From: Pilibacter termitis
GTDB taxonomy: Bacteria; Bacillota; Bacilli; Lactobacillales; Streptococcaceae
Reading direction: 5' to 3'
Length of the DNA: 64,000 nucleotides
Assembly (NCBI RefSeq): GCF_900167335.1
Contig: NZ_FUXI01000005.1
Span: 29,418 to 93,417 of the forward strand
A program made the position numbers and the translations under genes. This document shows positions 46,797 through 57,211 of this stretch, piece after piece. Under the pieces are notes generated by a model that saw nothing but the letters and a program-made list of their open reading frames with translations, had not been told where the DNA came from and did no database searches. How positions within the stretch are numbered: position 1 is the first letter of the stretch; the number at the start of each line of letters is the position of its first letter.

Positions 46797-47588
46797 CTAG
46801 ATAGATAAATTATCTAATTCCTCAAAAATTCCTTTGTTGATTACTTTGATGAACGTACCTTTCATACCAAGTGAGCGACTTTCAATAATCCCTGCACTTT
46901 CCAATTTTCTAAGAGCATTTACAATGACAGAACGTGTAATGCCAATGTCATCTGCAATTTGAGAGGCAGTCAAACGTCCTTCGTCTCCACCTAACTCTCC
47001 AAGAATCGCTTGAACAGCTTTCAACTCTGAATAGCTCAATGTATTCATAGCAAGAGAAAGTGCTGTTTGTTGGCGAATGTCAGCCTCACGTGTACGTGAT
47101 TGTTGATACAAGATTTGCATTCCAACTACTGTTGCAGAGTACTCAATCAAAACAAGCTCGTTTTCTTCAAATACATCATCTTCACGACCTAAAATAATGC
47201 TACCAAGACGTTTTCCTGTGGCAAAAATTGGTGAAATAGTTGTCAAACCATTTGGAAATTGCTCACATAATTCACTTGGGAAAATAGTCAAATCATTTGT
47301 AACAGGGATATTCGCATCTGTTTTACGCAAAATAGACAAACCGTCTGTATATTCTTCTGGGAATTTACGGTGGTCAACCATTTCCATAAAGCGTTGCGAG
47401 CTATATTTTCTTTGCTCATGATAACCAAGCAATACCCCTGCCTCACTAATGATATAAGCATTTGCATTGATAATATCACTTAAAACTTCTGCCATTTTAT
47501 CATATGGCAAATCATTTGTCGGATTCAATAGCGACGGTTTTTGTAGCAATTCGTTAATTTTTCTTGTTTTTTCCAATAATGTCTTCAT
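46797..47588 (-). CDS. codY: GTP-sensing global regulator CodY
   Basis: 263 residues. An N-terminal GAF domain (MKTLLEKTRKINELLQ.., branched-chain amino acid pocket) is followed by a C-terminal winged helix with ASQIADDIGITRSVIVNALRKLESAG near 205-230. It senses GTP and branched-chain amino acids and represses nutrient-scavenging genes. AGGAG before the ATG. It follows hslVU as in many Firmicutes, here with a PAL-B element in between. Confidence 0.97.
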   Translation of the reverse strand: MKTLLEKTRKINELLQKPSLLNPTNDLPYDKMAEVLSDIINANAYIISEAGVLLGYHEQRKYSSQRFMEMVDHRKFPEEYTDGLSILRKTDANIPVTNDLTIFPSELCEQFPNGLTTISPIFATGKRLGSIILGREDDVFEENELVLIEYSATVVGMQILYQQSRTREADIRQQTALSLAMNTLSYSELKAVQAILGELGGDEGRLTASQIADDIGITRSVIVNALRKLESAGIIESRSLGMKGTFIKVINKGIFEELDNLSI

Positions 47589-47652
47589 TTTGTTAGAAGT
47601 CTCCTTAATGTTGGCTTATTTTTTTGTTTTTTTATAATATGGTTACCCATAT

Positions 47653-47807
47653 GGGTACCTCTAAAAACTCACACTTACCCAAAATTGCTAGTTTTCCGAT
47701 TTTCTTCGTCAGTCTCCTCAACCTATGAACCACATAGCTTTCGTCGATTTCCTCGAAAATCGAAAAACTATCTAATTTTGGCTTAACCGGAGTTTTTAGA
47801 GGTCCCC
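47653..47807. repeat. PAL-B long element B5
   Basis: 155 bp. GGGTACCTCTAAAAACTC at the left and GAGTTTTTAGAGGTCCCC at the right, flanked by ATAT on both sides. The inner stem contains CGATTTTC../..GAAAATCG and the loop CTATGAACCACATAG. Nearly identical to B6. Confidence 0.93.
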
Positions 47808-47849
47808 ATATAAGAATAGAGTAATTTTTTCATGTCGGATATTCCGCCA

Positions 47850-49259
47850 CTACAAAATATATCTACTCAAATCTTCATTTTTCACAATACTTCCTAGTTT
47901 TTCATCTACATAGGACGCTGTAATCGTGATTTCCGTGTTTGGCATCTCGCTTGCCTCAAAGAGCAATTCTTCCAGCACCTTTTCCAAAATCGTATGCAAA
48001 CGTCTTGCACCGATATTGTCTGTATCACGATTCAAAGCATAGGCAATTTCTGCCATTTTCTCAATTGACTCTTTCGTAAAGGTAACTTGAACGTCTTCTG
48101 TGGCTAATAGTGCCATGTATTGCTTGACAATCGCATTGTCTGGTTCTGTTAAAATGCGGATAAAGTCCTCTTTTGTCAGCTCCTCTAGCTCCACACGAAT
48201 TGGAAATCTCCCTTGAAGTTCAGGGATTAAATCACTTGGTTTCGTTAGATGAAACGCACCACTTCCAATAAATAAAATATGCTCTGTTTGAATCATACCA
48301 TGTTTTGTATTGACTTGTGAACCCTCAACTATCGGCAAAATGTCACGTTGCACACCTTCTCTTGAAATATGCCCGCCATGATCATTTTTAGAAGTGATTT
48401 TGTCAATTTCATCAATGAAAATAATGCCATTGTTTTCTGCTAGAAGAAGTGCCTCACTGGCAATATCTGCACTATTGACAAGTCTTTCACTTTCTTCGTT
48501 GATCAACAATTCACGTGCCTCGGCAACTGTTACAGTGCGAGCGATTTTCTTTTTCGGTTTCAAGGCGGAAAGAGAATCCTCCATGTTCATCTGGAGAGCC
48601 TCCATGCCGTTTCCTAGACCAACCACTGGTCTTTTCGGCTCATCAAGTTCAATTTCAACCGTTCTTTTATCAAGAACGCCTTGCTCTAATTGCTCAAAGA
48701 CTGTTTGGCGATTCAAACGAATTTCATCCGTTAGCTCTTCTTTTTCCTCATTTGTTTCTTCGTTCATTTGAGAAAACAAACTCAACACTTGTTGATAAGG
48801 ACTGCTTGTATTCCCAGTTTCTTTTTGCTCTTTTTTCAGCCCCGGCACTAAGACTTTGGCAAGCCTACGGTGTGCCTTTCTCATTGCCTCAGGACGAACT
48901 TTTTCATAAGCACTCTTGCGAACGATTGAAACAGAGTTTTCAACTAAATCACGCACCATACTCTCAACATCTCGACCAACGTAACCTACTTCTGTAAATT
49001 TTGTCGCCTCAACTTTGACAAACGGTGCTTGTAAAATTTTTGCCAACCTTCTCGCAAGTTCAGTTTTCCCAACACCAGTAGAGCCTATCATCAAAAGGTT
49101 TTTCGGGGTAACTTCCTCACGCATTGTCCCCTCAAGCTGTAATCTTCGATAACGATTTCTAAGAGCAATCGCAATCAAACGCTTTGCCTCACTTTGACCA
49201 ATAACATATTTGTCCAACTCCTGAACAATCTCTCTTGGCGTTCTACTTCTTTCCGTCAT
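47850..49259 (-). CDS. hslU: HslU, ATPase subunit of the HslUV protease
   Basis: 469 residues from the ATG at 49259, which overlaps the end of hslV and uses GGAGGAAA inside it as its site. Walker A GSTGVGKT at 59-66, Walker B IIFIDEIDKI near 270, a family I domain with the Glu-rich insert, and C-terminal KLGSIVKNEDLSRYIL ending in the residues that enter HslV. Unfolds substrates for HslV in the cytoplasm. Confidence 0.95.
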   Translation of the reverse strand: MTERSRTPREIVQELDKYVIGQSEAKRLIAIALRNRYRRLQLEGTMREEVTPKNLLMIGSTGVGKTELARRLAKILQAPFVKVEATKFTEVGYVGRDVESMVRDLVENSVSIVRKSAYEKVRPEAMRKAHRRLAKVLVPGLKKEQKETGNTSSPYQQVLSLFSQMNEETNEEKEELTDEIRLNRQTVFEQLEQGVLDKRTVEIELDEPKRPVVGLGNGMEALQMNMEDSLSALKPKKKIARTVTVAEARELLINEESERLVNSADIASEALLLAENNGIIFIDEIDKITSKNDHGGHISREGVQRDILPIVEGSQVNTKHGMIQTEHILFIGSGAFHLTKPSDLIPELQGRFPIRVELEELTKEDFIRILTEPDNAIVKQYMALLATEDVQVTFTKESIEKMAEIAYALNRDTDNIGARRLHTILEKVLEELLFEASEMPNTEITITASYVDEKLGSIVKNEDLSRYIL

Positions 49260-49261
49260 TG

Positions 49262-49810
49262 TTATATTTCCTCCACAATCACATGATGATTGGTAAACAC
49301 ACAAATGTCGCCTGCAATTTTTAAAGCATTTTTTGCAATATCTTTTGCAGAAAGCTCGCTTTCGCCAAATTGTAACATGGCTCTTGCAGCTGACAATGCA
49401 TAATTGCCACCTGAGCCTATCGCAAGCACACCATCATCTGGTGTTATAACCTCTCCTGTCCCTGAGATTAAGAGCATTTCACTCTTATTCATTACAATCA
49501 GCATCGCCTCCAATTTTTGCATCGCACGCTCACTTCGCCAGAGCTGTGCCAATTTGACTGCTGCACGTGTTAGATTGCCGTTGTACTCTATCAGTTTTTC
49601 TTCAAACTTTTCTTCCAGAGTAAAAGCATCCGCTACACTTCCAGCAAATCCGACTACGACCTCATCATTGTAAATCCTTCGTACTTTTTTTGCTGTCCCT
49701 TTCATGACAATCGACTGCCCCATCGTTACTTGACCGTCACCTGCCATCGCAAACTTCCCATCTTTTTCAACAGCACAAATGGTTGTTGAATGAAATAAAG
49801 ACTCACTCAC
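49262..49810 (-). CDS. hslV: HslV, peptidase subunit of the HslUV protease
   Basis: 182 residues, GTG start. The mature N-terminal Thr lies in [12 protein letters not shown] at residues 8-9 after a short pro-segment, with GDGQVTMG and [15 protein letters not shown] typical of HslV. It is a proteasome beta-like peptidase. In many Firmicutes xerC precedes hslV; here trmFO is the next gene upstream, with only 218 bp of non-coding DNA between. Confidence 0.95.
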   Translation of the reverse strand: MSESLFHSTTICAVEKDGKFAMAGDGQVTMGQSIVMKGTAKKVRRIYNDEVVVGFAGSVADAFTLEEKFEEKLIEYNGNLTRAAVKLAQLWRSERAMQKLEAMLIVMNKSEMLLISGTGEVITPDDGVLAIGSGGNYALSAARAMLQFGESELSAKDIAKNALKIAGDICVFTNHHVIVEEI

Positions 49811-49942
49811 TCTTGCACTTCCTATTCTATCTTTATCTTAAATAATCTTTAGAGCAACTCTACATATTACATGATAACATTTAAGAAAAAATTTTTCAAA
49901 AATAATTGTCAGAAAGGTTTTAATCTTTTTTCACACAAACCC

Positions 49943-49965
49943 CACCTTACACGTAATGTAAGGTG
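49943..49965. other. Perfect 9-bp inverted repeat between trmFO and hslV
   Basis: CACCTTACA-CGTAA-TGTAAGGTG. Could be a weak terminator (AAAAAA follows on the plus strand) or a protein-binding site. It lies where xerC is found in related gene orders. Confidence 0.4.
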
Positions 49966-50028
49966 AAAAAATCGCCGTCACTATCCGTTTTCAATCTCTT
50001 TACATTTTTTTAAAGTCGATTAAAATTT

Positions 50029-51369
50029 TTAAAAATTTTTTTCTTTTATAACTTCCAATGTCGCTAATGCACGATTGGCGATAGCTGTATAACGTTCTTT
50101 TTTGTCACGAATACGCTCTGGCAAATCTTGAATAATACCAAAATTTGCATTCATCGGTTGGAAATGTTTGCCACTTGTATGTGTAATATAATGTGCCATT
50201 GAGCCAATTGCTGTGGAGTGTGGAAAAGTAATCATTTCTTTTCCTTCAAATTTTCTTGCTGCATTCACACCTGCCACAAGTCCACTTCCCGCACTCTCAA
50301 CATAGCCTTCAACACCTGTCATTTGCCCTGCAAAGAAAATATTTTCCGCAATTTTCGACTGATACGTTGGCAAAAGCAACTCTGGCGAGTTCATAAAACT
50401 ATTGCGGTGCATGACTCCATAGCGTACAAACTCAGCATTTTCAAGCCCAGGAATCATGCGAAACACACGTTTTTGTTCGCCCCATTTCAAATGCGTTTGA
50501 AACCCGACGATATTGTAAAGACTTGCTGCGGCATTGTCTTGTCTAAGTTGTACGACCGCATAAGGCGTCTTAAAATCGCCGTCTCGCTTGCCTTTATAAT
50601 CATCTGGGTATTCTAGTCCAACTGGTTTCATCGGCCCAAATAGCATGGTTTTATAGCCACGATTTGCCATTACCTCAATCGGCATACAGCCCTCAAAATA
50701 TTTTTCTTTTTCAAATTCCTTTAATGGCACAACTTCAGCCTCAATCAATGCTTGCTGAAATGCTTGAAACTCCTCTTTGGTCATCGGGCAATTCAAATAA
50801 CTCGCCTCACCCTTGTCATAACGGCTTTTTAGATACACTTTTTCCATATCAATCGTTGACACATCAATGATTGGAGCGGCGGCATCATAAAAATAAAATC
50901 CTTGTTGCCCATTAAATTCTATTATTTTCTCAGCTAACGCTTCACTTGTCAAAGGACCTGTGGCAATAACCGTTAGCTCCTCCTTTGGAATTTCCGTTAC
51001 TTCCTCTTGAAAAACACGCACAAGTGGGTGATTTTTCACTTTTTCTGTTACCATTTGAGCAAAACCTTCTCTATCAACCGCTAAAGCACCGCCAGCTGGT
51101 ACTTGTGTCGCATCTGCTGAATTGATAATAATCGAGTTCAGTTGTCTCATTTCCTCTTTTAGCAATCCGACAGCATTCGTCAAACTATTGCCACGCAAGG
51201 AATTGGAGCATACAAGCTCAGCAAAGTCGTCTGTTTTGTGCTGTGGAGTAGATTTCACCCCACGCATCTCATAAAGATGAACAGGTATGCCACGCTCAGC
51301 AATTTGCCAAGCCGCCTCACTTCCTGCAAGACCTGCACCAAATACGTTGATGTGCTTGTATTTTGTCAT
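50029..51369 (-). CDS. trmFO: Methylenetetrahydrofolate-tRNA-(uracil-5-)-methyltransferase
   Basis: 446 residues. FAD-binding [12 protein letters not shown] at 9-20, catalytic-region Cys54 in [13 protein letters not shown], and C-terminal [20 protein letters not shown]. It makes m5U54 in tRNA with methylene-THF and FAD. AGGAG precedes the ATG. Order topA-trmFO-(xerC missing)-hslV-hslU-codY follows the Firmicute pattern. Confidence 0.96.
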   Translation of the reverse strand: MTKYKHINVFGAGLAGSEAAWQIAERGIPVHLYEMRGVKSTPQHKTDDFAELVCSNSLRGNSLTNAVGLLKEEMRQLNSIIINSADATQVPAGGALAVDREGFAQMVTEKVKNHPLVRVFQEEVTEIPKEELTVIATGPLTSEALAEKIIEFNGQQGFYFYDAAAPIIDVSTIDMEKVYLKSRYDKGEASYLNCPMTKEEFQAFQQALIEAEVVPLKEFEKEKYFEGCMPIEVMANRGYKTMLFGPMKPVGLEYPDDYKGKRDGDFKTPYAVVQLRQDNAAASLYNIVGFQTHLKWGEQKRVFRMIPGLENAEFVRYGVMHRNSFMNSPELLLPTYQSKIAENIFFAGQMTGVEGYVESAGSGLVAGVNAARKFEGKEMITFPHSTAIGSMAHYITHTSGKHFQPMNANFGIIQDLPERIRDKKERYTAIANRALATLEVIKEKNF

Positions 51370-51414
51370 GTGTTTTCTCCTTGTTTAATATTCTCTAAAA
51401 GGTACCTCTAAATG

Positions 51415-51480
51415 TAAAAAGGCTAGGACAAACACTTTGCACACATTTTTAAGAGCATACAAAAGTTTGTCCCAGCCCCT
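51415..51480 (-). terminator. topA terminator
   Basis: On the minus strand GGCTGGGACAAAC pairs with GTTTGTCCTAGCC across a 31-nt loop and is followed by TTTTT. Confidence 0.85.
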
Positions 51481-53574
51481 TTATTTCTGTGCTACTTCTT
51501 CATAATCACCGTTCGGACAAATCACTTGTATTCCTTTGCCACGCATTTTTTTCTCGACAAGGTAATGATTACATTTCGGACAATTGCGTGCAACAGGTTT
51601 GTCCCAACTTGTAAATTCACATTTTGGATAGCATGAGCAACCGTAGAAAATACGATTTTTCTTCGATTTTCTCTCGATAATTTGCCCCTCATGACAAGTA
51701 GGGCAAACCACGCCAATTTCCTTGACGATTGCCTTGATATTGCGACAATCTGGGAAATTGCTACACGCATAAAATTTTCCGTAACGTCCTAATTTAATCA
51801 CCATTGGATGCCCGCAAAGGTCACAATCAAAGCCTGCTGGCTCATCTTTAATCTCGATTTTCTCGATTTTTTCCTCGGCATCAAGCAATTCTTTTTCAAA
51901 TGGTTTATAAAAAGTATCCACCACTTGCACCCAATTTTTCGCTCCCTCTTCGATTTCGTCCAATTGATTTTCCATTGTCGCTGTGAAATCAACATTGATA
52001 ACATTCGGGAAAAACTCCACGATTAAATTATTCACAATCTCACCAAGTTCTTGTGGGACAAAACGCTTGCTCTCCATTTTCACATAATTCCGTTTGCGAA
52101 TCGTTTCAACAGTTGCTGCATAAGTTGAAGGTCGACCAATGCCACTTTCTTCCAGTGCCTTGATAAGCGTTGCCTCAGTAAATCTAGCAGGTGGCTGTGT
52201 AAAATGTTGTGCAGGTTCAGTTGAAACACTCTTCACAAATTCGCCCTCTGTCATATCTGGCAACATATTGTCCTTTTCCGTATCATTGTAAACAGCTGTA
52301 TAGCCTTTAAATTTCAATTTAGAGCCATTTGCGATAAATGCAATCCCATTTTGCTCTAAAGTCACTCTCATTGTGTCATAAATAGCAGGTTTCATTTGAC
52401 TTGCGACAAAACGATTCCAGATTAATGTGTAAAGTCGTAGCTGATCTTTGTCCAAATACTGTGCCACGCTCTCAGGCGTGCGTTCTACGCTTGTCGGGCG
52501 AATTGCCTCGTGAGCGTCTTGAGCAGAGTCAGCATTTTTTACTTTTCTCACACCATGAGCGGTATACTCCTCACCAAAACGTTCTGAAATAAACGCAGCA
52601 GCTTCTTCTTTGGCAACAGAGCTAATCCGTGTCGAATCTGTACGCATATAAGTAATCAAACCTACCGCACCACCACGACCAAGTGATACCCCTTGATACA
52701 ATCCTTGTGCTGTTCCCATCGTTTTTCCTGCTCGAAAATTCAGCTTGTTGGCTGCATCTTGCTGTAAAGTTGACGTTGTGTAAGGATTTGGTGAATTTTT
52801 CTTGCGTTCTTTTTTGCTCACTTTTGCAATTTCAAATTTTTTTGACGCAAGACGTGACAACACTTCCTGCACATCTTGATTGCTCTTTAGCTCACGTTTT
52901 TTTCCGTCCACACCCCAAAAAGCAGCTTTAAATTTATCTTTCCCTTTTTGAAAATTTCCGTCAATCGTCCAATATTCTTCTGGTACAAATGCACGAATTT
53001 CTTTTTCTCGATCAATAATCATTTTCACTGCAATAGATTGCACACGACCTGCTGAAAGTCCACTTTTTACCTTTTTCCACAAAATCGGCGAAAGAGAATA
53101 TCCTACCAAACGATCCAAAATCCTTCTCGCTTGCTGTGCGTCCACTAAATCTAAATCAATTTTTCGAGGCGTTTTAAACGCATTTTTCACCGCATCCTTT
53201 GTGATTTCGTTGAACACTACACGATTTTCTTCTTCTGGATTGAGCTGTAAAATATGCGACAAATGCCAAGAAATCGCCTCTCCTTCTCTATCCGGGTCAC
53301 TTGCGAGATAAACTTTATCCGCTTTTTTTGCCTCTTTTTTCAATTCCTTAATAATATCGCCCTTCCCACGAATGTTGATATAGTCAGGCTGATAATTATG
53401 CTCAATGTCAATTGCCATTCTTGATTTAGGTAAATCACGAATATGCCCAATACTTGCCAATACCTTAAAGTTACGCCCCAAATACTTTTCTATCGTCTTA
53501 GCTTTCGCAGGAGATTCCACAATAACCAAATTTTTCTTTGCTGTCGTCTTTTTTGCCTTTGCCTTTGTTACCAA
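51481..53574 (-). CDS. topA: DNA topoisomerase I
   Basis: 697 residues with a TTG start behind GGAGGGTGA. TOPRIM domain ([18 protein letters not shown] and [13 protein letters not shown]), active-site Tyr in [12 protein letters not shown] near 315, and three C-terminal CXXC zinc-ribbon units (CDLC, CPTC, CPKC) from about 592. Relaxes negative supercoils. The Lys/Ala-rich start ([14 protein letters not shown]) is common in cocci. Confidence 0.96.
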   Translation of the reverse strand: MVTKAKAKKTTAKKNLVIVESPAKAKTIEKYLGRNFKVLASIGHIRDLPKSRMAIDIEHNYQPDYINIRGKGDIIKELKKEAKKADKVYLASDPDREGEAISWHLSHILQLNPEEENRVVFNEITKDAVKNAFKTPRKIDLDLVDAQQARRILDRLVGYSLSPILWKKVKSGLSAGRVQSIAVKMIIDREKEIRAFVPEEYWTIDGNFQKGKDKFKAAFWGVDGKKRELKSNQDVQEVLSRLASKKFEIAKVSKKERKKNSPNPYTTSTLQQDAANKLNFRAGKTMGTAQGLYQGVSLGRGGAVGLITYMRTDSTRISSVAKEEAAAFISERFGEEYTAHGVRKVKNADSAQDAHEAIRPTSVERTPESVAQYLDKDQLRLYTLIWNRFVASQMKPAIYDTMRVTLEQNGIAFIANGSKLKFKGYTAVYNDTEKDNMLPDMTEGEFVKSVSTEPAQHFTQPPARFTEATLIKALEESGIGRPSTYAATVETIRKRNYVKMESKRFVPQELGEIVNNLIVEFFPNVINVDFTATMENQLDEIEEGAKNWVQVVDTFYKPFEKELLDAEEKIEKIEIKDEPAGFDCDLCGHPMVIKLGRYGKFYACSNFPDCRNIKAIVKEIGVVCPTCHEGQIIERKSKKNRIFYGCSCYPKCEFTSWDKPVARNCPKCNHYLVEKKMRGKGIQVICPNGDYEEVAQK

Positions 53575-53761
53575 GAGTCACCCTCCTTATTTTCAGTGTC
53601 TTGTTATCATTCTTTTTTATTATTATCCGTAAACTTATTATAGTAGAAAAAACAAATTCGTTACTTAGAATAAGCAACCTCTCTTTCTTTGTCAAGGAAA
53701 AAAGGAAAATGAACGAAAATTTTTCGCTCATTTTTATGATTTTGTATGATTTTTTCTATAT

Positions 53762-53916
53762 GGGCACCTCTAAAAACTCGCACTTATCCTAAATTGCTAG
53801 TTTTCCGATTTTCTTCGTCAGTCTCCTCAACCTATGAACCACATAGCTTTCGTCGATTTCCTCGAAAATCGAAAAACTAGCTAATTTAGTCTTAAGCGGA
53901 GTTTTTAGAGGTGCCC
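53762..53916. repeat. PAL-B long element B6
   Basis: 155 bp with GGGCACCTCTAAAAACTC and GAGTTTTTAGAGGTGCCC ends, flanked by ATAT on both sides. The core is the same as in B5. Its right end forms the last codons and the stop of the neighbouring membrane protein gene. Confidence 0.94.
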
Positions 53917-54405
53917 ATATTCCAAAATAGAAAGTATCGCTTTTCTAATAGAAAACACGCCAAGAAAAATTAAAAGAGCCGCTAGTGGAAGTAAAAATAT
54001 AAACCTTGTCCAGTCTTCATAAATCTTATCTGTTATGCTAAATACTAGGCTCATCACTCCAAAAAATAGTAGGAAACCACCTACAATAAATAACACAGTC
54101 CACATGAATATCAGTGCAAACAAATATTTTTTCTTTCCCGATTTCGACCATTTCATCAATGAATACCCTGCAAAAGACAAATAAGCAAAAAATGCAAACT
54201 TAAAAAGTCGTCCAAGGAAACTTCTTCTCTCCAAACCCTCAAAATACAAGAGAGCAAGAAACATCAAAATCAACAAAATTGGATAAATGACGAGAACCAT
54301 CACTCCACTTTTCAAAAACACACCTATTTTCAAACATTTCTCTCTCGCCCACTTATCAAACTTTTCCTCTTGCTCTTTCCCAAAAAAATTGTCAAGTTTT
54401 GTCAA
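53905..54405 (-). CDS. Membrane protein of unknown function, 3' end formed by PAL-B element
   Basis: 166 residues, four hydrophobic segments (about 33-55, 66-85, 95-118, 135-155); family not recognised. TTG start behind GAGGGA. The last codons GGG CAC CTC TAA come from the terminal repeat of PAL-B element B6, so insertion has replaced the original C-terminus, perhaps shortening it. Downstream of the DUF1912 gene by about 35 bp and probably in the ecsAB transcript. Confidence 0.65.
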   Translation of the reverse strand: MTKLDNFFGKEQEEKFDKWAREKCLKIGVFLKSGVMVLVIYPILLILMFLALLYFEGLERRSFLGRLFKFAFFAYLSFAGYSLMKWSKSGKKKYLFALIFMWTVLFIVGGFLLFFGVMSLVFSITDKIYEDWTRFIFLLPLAALLIFLGVFSIRKAILSILEYGHL

Positions 54406-54440
54406 AAAAAATCCCTCTTCCTAAAATGTACCTTTAAAAA

Positions 54441-54713
54441 TTATTCATACGTTCGCTTGCTTAAAAGTCCGTCTGGCAAATCATGAAAATCCTTGCCTTT
54501 ACGGAAATTTTCAAATTTGTGCAGAAGAAAATCATATGCCTCAAGCCTTGAGTGATACACAACCATTGCTGTTGCAGCATCCATATTTTCTTTGTCTAAC
54601 TCAAAAGCACGCTGAGCCTCACGTTCTGCCATGATAAAGACTTTGACTTGCTCCATTGTCCATTCCTCAAAGTCATCCACAAATTTTTTATAATCCAAGT
54701 TTTTTTCTGTCAT
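54441..54713 (-). CDS. DUF1912-like small protein
   Basis: 90 residues, helical and acidic. DFEEWTMEQVKVF at the start, HSRLEAYDFLLHKFENFRKGK in the middle and FHDLPDGLLSKRTYE at the end agree with DUF1912 proteins of streptococci and enterococci as I remember them. No function is known. Directly after ecsB, separated by a few bases. Confidence 0.7.
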   Translation of the reverse strand: MTEKNLDYKKFVDDFEEWTMEQVKVFIMAEREAQRAFELDKENMDAATAMVVYHSRLEAYDFLLHKFENFRKGKDFHDLPDGLLSKRTYE

Positions 54714-54719
54714 TTTCTA

Positions 54720-55928
54720 TCACTTTCTCTTCTCTATTTTTTTCAATCTTAACATCGTATAAGGAAGTGCTAAGAGAATGGTCGCTAAAATGTATAGCCC
54801 AATCACTAATAAAGTAGCTGCACCGCTTGTCAAAACACCTAGTACAAACACAATAAAGACTATACACATCACAATCATCATCAAACCTAAAAAATTCGAT
54901 TGTCTATCTTTTTCTTTTACAGGATAAAGATGCGTTAAAATCATATAATCAAATTGTGAATAAAGCGGCAATAACTGAAATGCAATTAAATACATAAATA
55001 GCACACCTACCGCTAAACTTAAAAATTCTTGTTTGGTAAAAAGTAAAATCAAAAATCCAATTGCACTCAAACGAGCAACCAATCCAAAATACTCACTTCC
55101 ACGCAAAAATGCTCGAAGATATAAGTATAAATAAGTATTTTTATGTTTACTAGTAATTGGCTTGAGAAATAAATCAAAATATTTTCTACGTTTCACTACA
55201 CTTGTGATTTCTGGCACATCTGTAAAGAGCGAGATAAATTTATACACCCTGTGCAACCGTTGATTTTCCACATGAATCGCCCGATCCCAATCTAGCAAAG
55301 CGAAAGTTCCTTTTTCCTTTAGCGGAGAAAGCCAAAGAAAATTGACGAACACAAGGAAAAAGAGAAACGGCGTAACAAACGTCATAGCAAAAAGTAAAAT
55401 GCACATTGTCAAAAGTAGACATATTTTCATCTCTCTTGCTTTTTTTTGCATCCCTTGATACAAACCATTACACTCAATTTTCAACCAAATCCCTTTGGCA
55501 ATTAACATAACGAACAAATAATAAACAAAATCAATAAATTGCCCACTTGTTGACACCACCAAAAGTGGCATGAAAAAGCCTGTAATAACCGTCAAAAACG
55601 CAAACGGTAAAATAAGCGAACGTTGAAGTGCATATTTGAGATAACCATTGATTTCTTTTTCTTTTGGCAAAAGAAAGACCAGATCCGCCTCCTGTAAAAG
55701 AGTGGCTACTTTTCCGATAGGAAGGGAAAAAAGTAAAACAACCACTATGATAATTTTTCCCCAAAAAAAGTCCTTTGGCAAGGTCCTAATCAGACCAGAA
55801 TAATAAAATCCAACGCCACCTAGCAAAAATAGACAAACCAAAACGAAATGGTCATTGAATACATAACGCATATAGCGTAACATTCTATTCATGTGTTGCG
55901 TGCTACGCTGTTTGAAAAACTCAACCAT
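54720..55928 (-). CDS. ecsB: EcsB, ABC transporter permease
   Basis: 402 residues from the ATG at 55928, overlapping the last codons of ecsA; the frame extends further upstream inside ecsA and is not used. A basic start (MVEFFKQRSTQHMNRMLRYMRYVF) is followed by about ten hydrophobic segments in paired groups. With EcsA it forms the Ecs transporter, linked in other Firmicutes to peptide handling, membrane proteolysis and secretion. Confidence 0.9.
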   Translation of the reverse strand: MVEFFKQRSTQHMNRMLRYMRYVFNDHFVLVCLFLLGGVGFYYSGLIRTLPKDFFWGKIIIVVVLLFSLPIGKVATLLQEADLVFLLPKEKEINGYLKYALQRSLILPFAFLTVITGFFMPLLVVSTSGQFIDFVYYLFVMLIAKGIWLKIECNGLYQGMQKKAREMKICLLLTMCILLFAMTFVTPFLFFLVFVNFLWLSPLKEKGTFALLDWDRAIHVENQRLHRVYKFISLFTDVPEITSVVKRRKYFDLFLKPITSKHKNTYLYLYLRAFLRGSEYFGLVARLSAIGFLILLFTKQEFLSLAVGVLFMYLIAFQLLPLYSQFDYMILTHLYPVKEKDRQSNFLGLMMIVMCIVFIVFVLGVLTSGAATLLVIGLYILATILLALPYTMLRLKKIEKRK

Positions 55929-56667
55929 GACTCCCCTCCTCTGCCTCTTTTGTAAGAGCAAGATAAATTTCATCAAGCGTTGCGTTTGGCATAGCAAATT
56001 CCTTTTGCAAATCAACGAGCGTACCATTTGCACGCACTTCCCCCTCGTGCAAGACGACGAAACGGTCGCAGTAACGCTCAGCAGTCGCTAAAATATGCGT
56101 TGACATCAAAATCCCTGCACCTTCTTGTTTCATCTCTTGCATTAGCTCTAAGAGTGCATGAATGGCAAGCGGGTCAAGCCCTAGAAACGGCTCATCAATA
56201 ATATAAAGACTTGGCTCAATCAAAAACGCACAAAGCACCATGACTTTTTGTTTCATTCCTTTGGAAAAATTCGTTGGGAACCAATCTAACTTTTTCTCTA
56301 AACGAAACGTAGTCAATAATTTTTCTGCACGTTTCATTGCCACATCAAGCGGAATATCATATGCCATTGCGGTAATTTCGATATGCTCTTTTAAGGTTAA
56401 TTCTTCATACAATGACGGAGTTTCTGGAATATAGCCGATTTTTTTCCGATATTCTTCTGGATTTTGAGCAAGTGTCAAATCATCAATCGAAATCTTGCCC
56501 TTTTGTGCTTGTAGTAAACCAATAATTTCCTTAATTGTCGTACTTTTTCCTGCACCGTTTAGCCCGATTAAACCTACAAGTTCACCTGAGGCGACTTCGA
56601 AGTTAATATCCTTTAAGACGGGGATATGACCGTATCCACCTGTTAAATGTTCAATTTTTAAACTCAT
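55921..56667 (-). CDS. ecsA: EcsA, ABC transporter ATPase
   Basis: 248 residues. Walker A GLNGAGKST near 35-43, signature FSKGMKQK near 137, Walker B LYIIDEPFLGLD near 157. Together with the divergent hinT gene and the downstream ecsB this is the conserved hit-ecsAB region. FSKGM in place of LSGGQ is typical for EcsA. Confidence 0.93.
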   Translation of the reverse strand: MSLKIEHLTGGYGHIPVLKDINFEVASGELVGLIGLNGAGKSTTIKEIIGLLQAQKGKISIDDLTLAQNPEEYRKKIGYIPETPSLYEELTLKEHIEITAMAYDIPLDVAMKRAEKLLTTFRLEKKLDWFPTNFSKGMKQKVMVLCAFLIEPSLYIIDEPFLGLDPLAIHALLELMQEMKQEGAGILMSTHILATAERYCDRFVVLHEGEVRANGTLVDLQKEFAMPNATLDEIYLALTKEAEEGSHG

Positions 56668-56770
56668 TTCATTCTCGCTTTCCGAATATAGTAATTAGTC
56701 AAAGCACTATTTTTTCTCTTTCTATATTATAATAAAAAGTAACGTCAATAGCGAATAATCTTATCAAATT

Positions 56771-57211
56771 TTGGAGGTTCCTATGGAAAATTGTATTTTT
56801 TGTAAAATTGTGCAGGGTGAAATTCCAGCAAGTAAAGTTTATGAAGATGAAAAAGTGGTGGCATTTTTGGATTTGACTCAGACGACAAAGGGGCATACTT
56901 TGCTTATTCCAAAAGAGCACGTTGCAGATATTTTTGAATATGATGACGTACTTGCTGGCGAAGTCTTTGCACGTATTCCAAAAATCGCTCGTGCTTTAGA
57001 CCGTGCATTTCCGGAAATGTGTGGTTTAAACATTCTTAACAATAATCGAGAGGTAGCATATCAATCTGTTTTTCATTCGCATATCCACTTGTTGCCACGT
57101 TATTCCGAAGAAGATGATTTTAACATTCATTTTGGTGATCATTCTGAGGATTTCACGAACGAAGAACGTACAAATGTTGCAGAAAAAATTGCACAGGAGG
57201 TCGAAAAATGA
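56771..57211 (+). CDS. hinT: HIT-family nucleotide hydrolase (HinT-like)
   Basis: 146 residues. N-terminal CIFCKIVQGEIPA with zinc Cys pair, and the HIT motif HSHIHLLPR near 99-107. Hydrolyses AMP-conjugates such as adenosine phosphoramidates. TTTGGAGG precedes. The ATG of the YtxH-like gene overlaps its stop region (57208). Confidence 0.93.
   Translation: MEVPMENCIFCKIVQGEIPASKVYEDEKVVAFLDLTQTTKGHTLLIPKEHVADIFEYDDVLAGEVFARIPKIARALDRAFPEMCGLNILNNNREVAYQSVFHSHIHLLPRYSEEDDFNIHFGDHSEDFTNEERTNVAEKIAQEVEK

Noticed and set aside
49943..49965. dif site at the place of the missing xerC
   Set aside because: The inverted repeat does not resemble known Firmicute dif sequences; recorded only as a hairpin.
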